Shown in pieces: positions 8,149-16,270 of a DNA stretch of 64,000 nucleotides. Source of the DNA: Pedobacter hiemivivus (GTDB lineage: Bacteria > Bacteroidota > Bacteroidia > Sphingobacteriales > Sphingobacteriaceae); the NCBI RefSeq assembly GCF_004331685.1, contig NZ_SJSM01000020.1:24231-88230 (forward strand). The letters run 5' to 3'. The first letter of the stretch is position 1, and each line of letters starts with the position of its first letter. The translations under genes were made by a program, and so were the position numbers. The notes under the pieces are model-generated. The model saw nothing but the letters and a program-made list of their open reading frames with translations, was not told the DNA's origin and searched no databases.

Positions 8149-8589
8149 ATGAGCTATTTTAACGTTAGAGTATACGGATTATTGATCAACACCAACAGCG
8201 AGGTATTGATTAGTGATGAGCAGTCTGGAGGACGTATTTTTAGTAAATTTCCCGGTGGTGGTCTTGAGCTTGGCGAGGGCCTCGCTGATGCACTTAAAAG
8301 GGAGTTTATGGAAGAATGTAATGCCGAAATAGAGGTGTTGGGTCATCTTTATACGACTGATTTTTATGAGCAGTCTTCATTTAACGACAGTCAGATTTTG
8401 AGCATTTATTATATGGTTAAGGCAGTGCATCCATTGGAACTTAGTTTTAAAACTGAGGCGTTTGACTTTGATGAGGGTTCTTTGCAGTCGTTTAGATGGA
8501 TTGCGTTGGATAAACTAAAGGAAGATGATGTGACCTTTAAAACTGATAAAACGGCAGTTGATCTATTACTGAAACAATACGATTTATGA
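8149..8589 (+). CDS. Nudix hydrolase
   Basis: A cytoplasmic pyrophosphatase acting on a nucleoside diphosphate linked to some group X. The Nudix box spans about residues 38-60, with GLELGE, then REFMEEC carrying the metal-binding glutamates. At 146 residues it is a single Nudix domain. It starts 2 nt after the transporter stop, and its stop overlaps the start of bioA by 4 nt, so translation is probably coupled. The substrate cannot be told from the sequence. Confidence 0.88.
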   Translation: MSYFNVRVYGLLINTNSEVLISDEQSGGRIFSKFPGGGLELGEGLADALKREFMEECNAEIEVLGHLYTTDFYEQSSFNDSQILSIYYMVKAVHPLELSFKTEAFDFDEGSLQSFRWIALDKLKEDDVTFKTDKTAVDLLLKQYDL

Positions 8590-9854
8590 GTTTAGCAGCA
8601 CGTGATGCGCAAGTAATTTGGCATCCATATACGCAAATGAAGAATCCTTTGCCTCACATTCCTATTGTGCGGGGAGAAGGTGTGTATTTATTTGATGAAA
8701 CGGGCAGGAAGTATATTGATGCTGTTTCTAGCTGGTGGGTAAATATCCATGGGCATGCGCATCCTTATATTGCCGCTAAGGTTGCCGAACAGTTAAATAC
8801 GCTTGAACATGTGATATTTGCAGGTTTTACACACGAACCTGCAGTGCAGCTTGCCGAACGTTTATTGCCCCTGTTACCGGGAAAGCAATCGAAAGTGTTT
8901 TACAGCGACAATGGCTCTACCGCGGTAGAGGTTGCGCTTAAGATGTGTTTACAGTATTGGGTAAATACGGGCAAACAGGCTCGGAAAAAGATCATTGCAT
9001 TTAAAGAAGCCTATCATGGTGATACTTTTGGTGCCATGTCTGTTAGTGGACGCAGCATATTTACAGATCCATTTAATCAGCTATTGTTTGATGTAGAGTT
9101 TATAGAACTGCCCAATGCTCAAAACATAGAGCAGCTAAAATCGAGGATCAACTACCTTTCTAATGAGGTTGCTTGTTTTATCTTCGAGCCAATGGTTCTT
9201 GGTGCAAGTGGAATGCTGATGTATGAAGCTAAATATCTTGATGAGCTTTTGGAAAGCTGCCAGAAACATGGGATTTTAACCATTGCCGATGAGGTAATGA
9301 CCGGTTTTGGTCGTACGGGTAAATATTTTTCCTGTGAAGCATTGACCAGGAAGCCTGATATATTTTGTCTTTCTAAAGGACTAACGGGGGGAACGATGCC
9401 GCTTGGGATTACCACCTGTAATGCAACTGTATTTGATGCTTTTTTAAGTAATGATAAACTTAAAACTTTATACCATGGGCATTCATTTACGGCAAATCCT
9501 GTTGCCTGCGCTGCTTCATTGGCTAGTCTTGATATTTTATTGAACCCTGAAACTCTGCAAAATATTCAACGAGTGGAAGCGCAACATAGGGGATTTGCAG
9601 AAAGGATTAAGGGAAACGCTAAGTTGAAAGACATTAGGCAAGCCGGAACTATATTAGTTATGGAGTGGGAAACTGGTAATGACACCTCTTATTTGAGCGG
9701 ATTAAGGGATGAATTGTACCTATTCTTTTTAGAACGTGGGATCGTATTACGGCCATTGGGCAATGTGTTATATATTTTGCCACCTTATGTAATCAGTAAT
9801 GAAGATCTGGCGTATATTTACCAAACTATTTTACAGGCACTAAAAGATATATAA
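8586..9854 (+). CDS. bioA: Adenosylmethionine-8-amino-7-oxononanoate aminotransferase
   Basis: BioA makes 7,8-diaminopelargonate in biotin synthesis, using S-adenosylmethionine as amino donor and PLP as cofactor. The start VIWHPYTQMKNPLPHIP is the BioA signature and separates it from other class III aminotransferases. SSWWVNIHGHAHP and the Schiff-base lysine K264 (CLSKGLTGG) follow. Length 422 residues is normal. The start overlaps the Nudix stop by 4 nt, and the ferritin-like gene begins 1 nt after the stop. No other bio gene is in the window. Confidence 0.94.
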   Translation: MSLAARDAQVIWHPYTQMKNPLPHIPIVRGEGVYLFDETGRKYIDAVSSWWVNIHGHAHPYIAAKVAEQLNTLEHVIFAGFTHEPAVQLAERLLPLLPGKQSKVFYSDNGSTAVEVALKMCLQYWVNTGKQARKKIIAFKEAYHGDTFGAMSVSGRSIFTDPFNQLLFDVEFIELPNAQNIEQLKSRINYLSNEVACFIFEPMVLGASGMLMYEAKYLDELLESCQKHGILTIADEVMTGFGRTGKYFSCEALTRKPDIFCLSKGLTGGTMPLGITTCNATVFDAFLSNDKLKTLYHGHSFTANPVACAASLASLDILLNPETLQNIQRVEAQHRGFAERIKGNAKLKDIRQAGTILVMEWETGNDTSYLSGLRDELYLFFLERGIVLRPLGNVLYILPPYVISNEDLAYIYQTILQALKDI

Positions 9855-9855
9855 T

Positions 9856-10464
9856 ATGCAGATCCAGGCAATTTTGGAGAATATAGTTAATGACAACGTG
9901 CTGCACGCTAAATGGCTAAATACGTTGTCGTACATGGAGAATGCCGGTGCAAAAAAGATTTCAGCATCAGAGCATAAGGAACAGGTAAATTTGATTATCC
10001 TTAAACATGCGGCAGAAGAACATCGTCATGCATATTACTTGAAGAAGCAATTGGATAAGTTGGATGGGAATTTGTGTAAAACATATACCAATGAGGAGCT
10101 TTTAAGCCCCAATCATACTAAGTTTTATTTAAATGCATTGGATGTTGCTGTGTGTAGGTATTTAAAGCAGCATTTTAATTTGACTGGCTATGAGTTGAAA
10201 TTTGCAGCTTATTTGTTTGTTACTTATGCAATCGAAGTGCGAGCGGATGAATTGTATCCTATTTATCAGGATGTTTTAACCAGAGCGGGGAGTAAGGTGA
10301 ATGTGAAATCTATCATTTTGGAGGAAGAAGGACATTTGGAAGAGATGTTGAATCAACTTAAAACCTTCTCGCCGGATTGGGAAAAACATGCAGAATTGGT
10401 TATAAAAATAGAACAAGATATGTTTGCAGACTGGATACGAAATCTGGGTAAGCTGGTTGCTTAA
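9856..10464 (+). CDS. Ferritin-like helical protein with a putative di-metal site
   Basis: Not assigned to a named family. The 202-residue protein is almost all helix and shows two ExxH motifs, E55-H58 (in AAEEHRHAYY) and E157-H160 (in EEEGHLEEM), with extra acidic residues E28 and E127 on the intervening helices. This is the ligand pattern of ferritin-like di-iron carboxylate proteins (oxidases, oxygenases). There is no signal peptide. It lies 1 nt after bioA, so it is translated from the same mRNA and may be tied to biotin supply or metal handling, given the cation exporter in the operon. Function is inferred from motif spacing only. Confidence 0.7.
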   Translation: MQIQAILENIVNDNVLHAKWLNTLSYMENAGAKKISASEHKEQVNLIILKHAAEEHRHAYYLKKQLDKLDGNLCKTYTNEELLSPNHTKFYLNALDVAVCRYLKQHFNLTGYELKFAAYLFVTYAIEVRADELYPIYQDVLTRAGSKVNVKSIILEEEGHLEEMLNQLKTFSPDWEKHAELVIKIEQDMFADWIRNLGKLVA

Positions 10465-10484
10465 ACTATAAATTAATTTTACCT

Positions 10485-10528
10485 AACCCGCCTTATAATT
10501 TATTTATAAGGCGGGTTTTGTTTTTTTA
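10485..10528 (+). terminator. Terminator of the bioA operon
   Basis: A perfect 14-bp stem (10485-10498 / 10504-10517) containing CCCGCC/GGCGGG, with a TTTAT loop, is followed by a T-rich run. Confidence 0.92.
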
Positions 10529-10619
10529 ATAGTTTGTCCCATTATCGTTACAAAATAAATTTTCTTTCTAATGTGGACCATTCGTCGAACTATGTGTAAT
10601 TTATTAAGAAAATTAACAC

Positions 10620-11333
10620 ATGAAAGAAAGTAAGTGTATGAAAGAGCCTAAAGATTATTCATTTTGTAAAATGTCGGTAAGAAAATCAATTGAAGATGAG
10701 TTCAGTAGCAGGGGCTTAAGTATTTCGCATAGGTCAGAAGGAGAGTTGATAATCATCAATGATTTTTTTAACTACCTACGCAGTTTTCTGGATCTCTCAG
10801 ATGCGTTTTATAGTATGGTATTGCCGATGCTCGAGGTTGAGACTTTGAAAAAAATGACAATGGTGGATGCCGAAGGCAGCATATGTGCTGAGGGTTTTTG
10901 GTTGCAGTCGGGCTATGGACGTTATTATACCAATAAGGTAGACAAAGAAGGTTTACCATATGAGGAAACTGCGGATTTTTGTAAACCGGGTAAAGTAGAG
11001 ATGATTCCTGTAAACAGTGATCTTAATTTGCAACTGGCTCGTGGTGCAATAATTATCCTCTTACCAAAAGAATATTTTGAGTGTTTGAAGTTGAATGCTC
11101 CTGAAGTGGAAGAGTTAGGGAAGAAAATTTTTGACTTGGAGAAACAGGGTTTTTTAGAGAAAATGAAAATAGGGAAGATGAAACCAAGAGAAAGATACCA
11201 GGAATTCCTAAGTTTTTTTGGGGTTGAGATTGAACAATACTTTGCAGTAAAGCACATAGCCAGCTTTTTAGCAATGCAACCTTCATTTCTGAGCAGATTG
11301 CGTGGAGAGAATTTTAAAAGGCAAACTAAATAA
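10620..11333 (+). CDS. Divergent Crp/Fnr-like regulator
   Basis: Probably a one-component regulator of the Crp/Fnr type common in Bacteroidota. The last 70 residues keep the pattern of that group: KPRERYQEFLSFFG, then the helix-turn-helix YFAVKHIASFLAMQPSFLSRLR. The N-terminal 150 residues would be the cyclic-nucleotide-binding-like beta barrel but are very divergent and keep no recognisable nucleotide-binding cassette. So binding of cAMP is unlikely. A second ATG lies at residue 7. It stands alone between the bioA operon terminator and the Lrp-type regulator. Confidence 0.65.
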   Translation: MKESKCMKEPKDYSFCKMSVRKSIEDEFSSRGLSISHRSEGELIIINDFFNYLRSFLDLSDAFYSMVLPMLEVETLKKMTMVDAEGSICAEGFWLQSGYGRYYTNKVDKEGLPYEETADFCKPGKVEMIPVNSDLNLQLARGAIIILLPKEYFECLKLNAPEVEELGKKIFDLEKQGFLEKMKIGKMKPRERYQEFLSFFGVEIEQYFAVKHIASFLAMQPSFLSRLRGENFKRQTK

Positions 11334-11401
11334 AAAAGTATCTACAGACAGTTTTTTTAATTGTTGACTTGATCTAATTTGCGCTCAACTAAAAAAAATG
11401 T

Positions 11402-11911
11402 ATGCCTTTCAACTTAGACGAACTAGATCTCAAATTATTATTTCATTTACAGGAAAATGCAAGGATTAGTGCCAAGGATATTTCGAGGAAGATTCATTTA
11501 TCTCCTAACTCAGTAAGCTCAAGAATAAAGCGGTTAGAACAACGAGGGTATATTAAACAATATGTGACGGTTTTGAATAACAGCATGCTAAATAGAAAGC
11601 TGATGGCCTTTACCGGAGTGCGTTTAATTCACAATAGCAGTTCAAATCTGGAATCTTTTATGGAGTTTGTAAAGTATGTTCCTGAGGTTACCAATTGCTA
11701 TCATGTAAATGGAATGTTCGACTTTTTTTTGCATATGGTTGCCACCGATATGCAGGATTATCGCAATTGCTTGGTCAATACATTCGCTAACATTGAAAAT
11801 GTGAGTGAACTCAGAACATTTTTTGTACTCAATGAAATGGGAGGAGGCCAAGCGATTGATTTAACACATTTGTGTAGCAAGTTCAATCGAAATCAAAAGC
11901 AGATGAAATAG
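11402..11911 (+). CDS. Lrp/AsnC family transcriptional regulator
   Basis: A DNA-binding regulator that normally responds to an amino acid. It has an N-terminal helix-turn-helix (LDLKLLFHLQENARISAKD, then LSPNSVSSRIKRLEQRGYI) and a C-terminal effector-binding domain (VPEVTNCYHVNGMFDFFLH). Length 169 residues is normal. It sits directly upstream of the first gene of PUL 1, in the same direction with about 110 bp between, so it might control that locus, though Lrp proteins are not usual PUL regulators. Confidence 0.9.
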   Translation: MPFNLDELDLKLLFHLQENARISAKDISRKIHLSPNSVSSRIKRLEQRGYIKQYVTVLNNSMLNRKLMAFTGVRLIHNSSSNLESFMEFVKYVPEVTNCYHVNGMFDFFLHMVATDMQDYRNCLVNTFANIENVSELRTFFVLNEMGGGQAIDLTHLCSKFNRNQKQMK

Positions 11912-11948
11912 TGTTGATTGGATATCTATGCTAAGATTGTTGATTAAC

Positions 11949-12009
11949 TAGCCAATTGAATGTCTGAAAAAGCTGTTAAAAATCTTCAAATTGCAATAGC
12001 CAATTTGAA
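11949..12009 (+). repeat. Direct repeat in the leader of PUL 1
   Basis: TAGCCAATTGAA (11949-11960) recurs as TAGCCAATTTGAA (11997-12009), about 48 nt apart, just upstream of the start at 12023. It could be an operator. No other copies were noticed. Confidence 0.35.
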
Positions 12010-12022
12010 CATAATTAACAGT

Positions 12023-14086
12023 ATGAGATTTTTTTTTACAAGAACAAACATTATTGCAGCAGCTTTTTGTCTTAGTCAGGCTTTATGCTACGGACAGCAG
12101 CGTGTTACTTTGCCAAAGCAGATCGATAGATGGGCCATACAACCCAATGGTAGTATTACATGGAACATTAACAATACAGTACCACATACCGACCATATTG
12201 AAATGGCGGGTGAAAAGGTAGCTATATGGGTTGAATATGGATTGGATAGTCTTAAAAGATCTAAAATTAGCAGAACGCTTGTATTCCCAACTTTTCGAAT
12301 GTTACCTGATGGAACCAGAACACATATCACTTATTCATTTCAGGATATTGAACTTCCTCGGTTCTACATCAATAATAAGCTATTTGATTTTGCAAGCGCT
12401 AAAAGTAAGAAAAAAGGGAGTGTAGGTTACGATATTAAAAATATCAACCATAAAGGCATCATGCGTGTAAACGCAGAAATCGGAGAACCAGTTTTGTGTA
12501 CAATGGAACGGAGTATCTACCCTTCCGTAGATCAGCCTATGGCCATTGAGAAATTTGTCTTTACCAATGTATCTGATGCAGATCTTCCGATTGCAATGGA
12601 ATATTTGAAACGTGAGGTAAGAACCGATCCCTCTAGAAGTAAAGTGCAATCACATAGTGTAATTATGGGGACAGTAGGTGATGGAAGTCGGGTTTTGAAA
12701 CCTGGTAAGTCAGTTACTTTTGCTGTTTATTACCTGGCTACAGATCATCCTGATCAGCTGCCAACAATTAACCCTGATGCAGAAGAAGGAAAAAGAGTGG
12801 CGAGAATTGCGGAGATTGAAGCTCCTTTAAAATTAGAAACTCCTGATAAGGTATTGAATACAACTTTCGACTTCGCTAAACTGAGGGCTACAGAAAGTAT
12901 TTATAAAACAAAGGGCGGCTATATGCATGGACCTGGTGGTTTAGCTTATTATGCCGCTATTTGGGCCAATGACCAGGCAGAATATATCAATCCATATTTT
13001 GCTTTCTCTGGTGATAGGATAGGTAATCTTTCAGCAATGAATGCTTACAGCTGGTTTGCAAAGTATATGAACCCCGATTATAAAGCCATTCCAAGTTCTA
13101 TTGTGGCTGAAGGCGATGCAGTTTGGAAAGGTGCGGGAGACCGAGGGGATCAGGCTATGATCGCTTATGGTGCATCACGTTATGCATTAGCCAATGGCAA
13201 TATAGATTCGGCCCGTAAGCTGTGGCCTCTAATTGAATGGTGTTTGGAATACAGCAAACGTAAATTAAATGCGGAAGGGGTAGCTACCTCTGATAAAGAT
13301 GAACTGGAAGGCCGTTTTCCGGCAGGTAAAGCCAACTTATCTACCAATACCTTATACTACGATGCATTACGTTCGTCGGTGTTATTGGGGCAGGCATTAA
13401 ATAAACCTACAAGTCAGACTGATGTTTACCGTAAGGAAGCCGATGCACTAAAAGCGAACATAGAAAAATATTTTGGTGGCAATGTAGAAGGTTTTGAAAC
13501 CTATAAATATTACGAAGGTAATGATATTCTGCGTGCATGGATTTGTCTGCCTTTAACTATGGGAATTTTTGATAGAAAACAAGGTACCATTGATGCATTG
13601 TTTTCGCCAAGACTATGGACAGCAGATGGACTAGCTACGCAGGCAGGGAAGGAAACTTTCTGGGACAGGTCAACACTTTATGCATTAAGAGGAGTATTGC
13701 AAGCCGGAGAGACTGAAAAAGCAATGGATTTCATCAAATATTACTCGCGCCGTAGGTTGTTAGGGGATCATGTTCCCTATGCAGTAGAAGCTTATCCAGA
13801 GGGGAATCAACGTCATTTATCTGCCGAAAGCGGTTTATACTGCCGTATATTCACTGAAGGCTTGTTTGGCATGCGCCCGGTTGGGTTTAGCAGCTTTGAA
13901 TGTGCGCCAAGATTACCTAAAGACTGGAACAATATGGCTTTAAGGAATATCCATTCTTTTGGAAACGTATTTGATCTGGAAGTAGCGCGTGCTGGCAAGG
14001 ATAAATTACTGGTAACCATTAAAAAGGCTGGGAAAGATTATAAATATCAAATTAAAGAGGGTGCAACTCAATTAATTAAACTCTAA
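12023..14086 (+). CDS. Secreted six-hairpin glycosidase-like protein, family unassigned
   Basis: I do not recognise the exact family. From the ATG at 12023 the 687-residue protein begins with a signal peptide (MRFFFTRTNIIAAAFCLSQA, cleavage near YGQ). The first 260 residues look like a beta-sandwich. The rest is helix-rich with an (alpha/alpha)6-barrel look: GPGGLAYYAAIWANDQAEY, AVWKGAGDRGDQAMIAYGAS, and a late AVEAYPEGNQRHLSAESGLY. Such folds occur in GH78, GH95 and related families, and the conserved Asp/Glu clusters suggest an active enzyme. A longer frame from 11960 would put residues before the signal peptide. It leads an operon with GH36 and GH95-like genes, 16 nt apart. Confidence 0.75.
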   Translation: MRFFFTRTNIIAAAFCLSQALCYGQQRVTLPKQIDRWAIQPNGSITWNINNTVPHTDHIEMAGEKVAIWVEYGLDSLKRSKISRTLVFPTFRMLPDGTRTHITYSFQDIELPRFYINNKLFDFASAKSKKKGSVGYDIKNINHKGIMRVNAEIGEPVLCTMERSIYPSVDQPMAIEKFVFTNVSDADLPIAMEYLKREVRTDPSRSKVQSHSVIMGTVGDGSRVLKPGKSVTFAVYYLATDHPDQLPTINPDAEEGKRVARIAEIEAPLKLETPDKVLNTTFDFAKLRATESIYKTKGGYMHGPGGLAYYAAIWANDQAEYINPYFAFSGDRIGNLSAMNAYSWFAKYMNPDYKAIPSSIVAEGDAVWKGAGDRGDQAMIAYGASRYALANGNIDSARKLWPLIEWCLEYSKRKLNAEGVATSDKDELEGRFPAGKANLSTNTLYYDALRSSVLLGQALNKPTSQTDVYRKEADALKANIEKYFGGNVEGFETYKYYEGNDILRAWICLPLTMGIFDRKQGTIDALFSPRLWTADGLATQAGKETFWDRSTLYALRGVLQAGETEKAMDFIKYYSRRRLLGDHVPYAVEAYPEGNQRHLSAESGLYCRIFTEGLFGMRPVGFSSFECAPRLPKDWNNMALRNIHSFGNVFDLEVARAGKDKLLVTIKKAGKDYKYQIKEGATQLIKL

Positions 14087-14102
14087 TACAAACCAATTAA
14101 AC

Positions 14103-16268
14103 ATGACTAAATACATTGCCTGTTTTCTTTTGTTTTTAGCGCTTGGTAGTGATGCCAATGGGCAAAAAGAAAAGCAGATTATTGTTGAAACTAAAAATAC
14201 CTCACTTATTTTTACCATATCCTCTGCCCAAAAATTATATCAAAGTTACCTGGGGCAAAGGCTTCTCAATCCTGCAGACCAGAGTCTACTGCAATCTACT
14301 CGCAGGGAAGCTTATATTGGAGCAGGTATGGCAGATCTTTTTGAACCTGCGATCCGTATGGTACACAGTGATGGTAACCCTTCACTGGATTTAAAGTATG
14401 CAGCGCAGAAGACCAGCAAAGAGGAAGACAATGTAACCACGACTTCTATCACGCTAAAAGATTCACAATATCCTGTAGAGGTGGTCTTGCATTTTTCAGC
14501 TTATTACAACGAGGACATTATTAAAGAATGGACAGAAATAAAGCATAACGAGAAGAAGCCGGTTACATTGACCAATTATGCTTCTTCCATGTTGCATTTT
14601 GATGCTTCGAAATATTGGTTGAGTCAATTTGATGGAGATTACATGACTGAAATGCGCATGAAGGAAAGTCCACTTACGCCGGGCATAAAAATACTGGATA
14701 GTAAGCTTGGCACCAGAGCACAAATGTATCGCTCACCTTGTTTTTTCCTTTCTTTGAATAAGCCTTCTGACGAAACTACCGGTGAATTGATTGCAGGTAC
14801 ATTAGCGTGGTCGGGTAATTTTCAATGTTCTTTTGAAATTGATCAGCAAAACTCGTTGCGGATGATTACTGGTATGAATCCTTATGCTTCTGAATATAAA
14901 CTACAGCCTGGAAAAACCTTTGAAACTCCTGCATTTATATTTACCTACACTAAAAATGGTAAAGGTGAGGCGACCAGAAACCTGCATCGCTGGGCCAGAA
15001 ATTATGGCGTATTGGATGGTAATAAGCCACGACTAACACTTTTAAATAACTGGGAAGCTACGCACATGGATTTTAACCAGGATGTATTAGTCGAATTGTT
15101 TGATGGCGCAAATCAATTGGGGGTTGATCTATTTTTATTAGATGATGGCTGGTTCGGTAATAAGTACCCGAGAGATGCGGATAAAACCGCGCTGGGGGAT
15201 TGGCAGGTAGACAAGAAAAAACTACCGAGTGGGATTGGTTACCTGGTTAGTGAAGCCAATAAAAAACATTTGCAGTTTGGAATTTGGTTAGAGCCAGAAA
15301 TGGTAAGTCCTAAAAGTGAGCTTTATGAAAAACATCCGGAATGGATATTGAAATTACCAAACCGAGAGGAAGCCTATTCGCGTAATCAATTAGTGCTTGA
15401 TTTGGTAAATCCTAAAGTTCAGGATTTTATATATGATATGGTAAATGATCTGGTGACCAAGAATCCGGGCATTGCTTTTATCAAATGGGATTGTAACCGA
15501 ATGCTGACCAACACATATTCTCCATTTTTAAAGGAAAACCAGGGCAATTTGTTTATCGACTATAACAGGGCCTTATTTGACATCCTTAAACGCCTGAGGG
15601 TAAAGCATCCCCACTTGCCTATTATGCTTTGTGCAGGTGGCGGTGGAAGAGTTGACTATGGAGGTTTGAAATACTTTACCGAGTTCTGGCCTAGTGACAA
15701 TACCGATGGTCTGGAGCGTGTGTTTATCCAATGGGGATACCTTAACTTTTTCCCAGCATTAACTGTATCTAGTCATGTGACTTCAATGGGTAAGCAATCT
15801 TTAAAGTTCCGTACCGATGTTGCGATGATGGGTAAAATGGGCTACGATATACGAGTTAAAAATTTGACTGAACAAGAGATCAAGTTCAGTAATCAGGCCG
15901 TAAAAACGTATAAAGGAATCAGTGATGTGATCTGGTTTGGTGATTTATATCGTCTGATTTCCCCTTATGAAGAGAACAGGGCCGTTTTGATGTATGCAGA
16001 TCAAAGTAAAAATAGGGCAGTGCTATTTAACTATTTGCTCAATTTTAGACGTAAAGAATTTATGGGTAAAGTGCTTTTGCAAGGTCTTGATCCAATGAAA
16101 AGGTACAAAATACAAGAGATTAATCTCCTGCCCGATACCAAATCTACTCAGCCTGAGGATGGAAAAATTTATAGTGGTGATTATCTGATGAAAGTAGGGT
16201 TGAACCTTTCGGCTGGTAAGATAGCCCCTTTAACCAGTACTGTATTTGAACTTGTTGCAGAAAAATAA
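14103..16268 (+). CDS. Alpha-galactosidase, GH36
   Basis: A secreted or periplasmic exo-enzyme that removes terminal alpha-galactose. It has a signal peptide (to about residue 20, DANGQ), an N-terminal beta-supersandwich, a TIM barrel and a C-terminal beta domain, 721 residues in all. Family motifs: FLLDDGWFGNKYPRDAD, GIWLEPEMVSP, the nucleophile D463 in IKWDCNR, and the acid/base D532 in WPSDNTDG. All catalytic residues are present. It lies between two other putative glycosidases with gaps of 16 and 2 nt, so it belongs to the PUL 1 operon and probably trims galactose from oligosaccharides. Confidence 0.93.
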   Translation: MTKYIACFLLFLALGSDANGQKEKQIIVETKNTSLIFTISSAQKLYQSYLGQRLLNPADQSLLQSTRREAYIGAGMADLFEPAIRMVHSDGNPSLDLKYAAQKTSKEEDNVTTTSITLKDSQYPVEVVLHFSAYYNEDIIKEWTEIKHNEKKPVTLTNYASSMLHFDASKYWLSQFDGDYMTEMRMKESPLTPGIKILDSKLGTRAQMYRSPCFFLSLNKPSDETTGELIAGTLAWSGNFQCSFEIDQQNSLRMITGMNPYASEYKLQPGKTFETPAFIFTYTKNGKGEATRNLHRWARNYGVLDGNKPRLTLLNNWEATHMDFNQDVLVELFDGANQLGVDLFLLDDGWFGNKYPRDADKTALGDWQVDKKKLPSGIGYLVSEANKKHLQFGIWLEPEMVSPKSELYEKHPEWILKLPNREEAYSRNQLVLDLVNPKVQDFIYDMVNDLVTKNPGIAFIKWDCNRMLTNTYSPFLKENQGNLFIDYNRALFDILKRLRVKHPHLPIMLCAGGGGRVDYGGLKYFTEFWPSDNTDGLERVFIQWGYLNFFPALTVSSHVTSMGKQSLKFRTDVAMMGKMGYDIRVKNLTEQEIKFSNQAVKTYKGISDVIWFGDLYRLISPYEENRAVLMYADQSKNRAVLFNYLLNFRRKEFMGKVLLQGLDPMKRYKIQEINLLPDTKSTQPEDGKIYSGDYLMKVGLNLSAGKIAPLTSTVFELVAEK

Positions 16269-16270
16269 CT

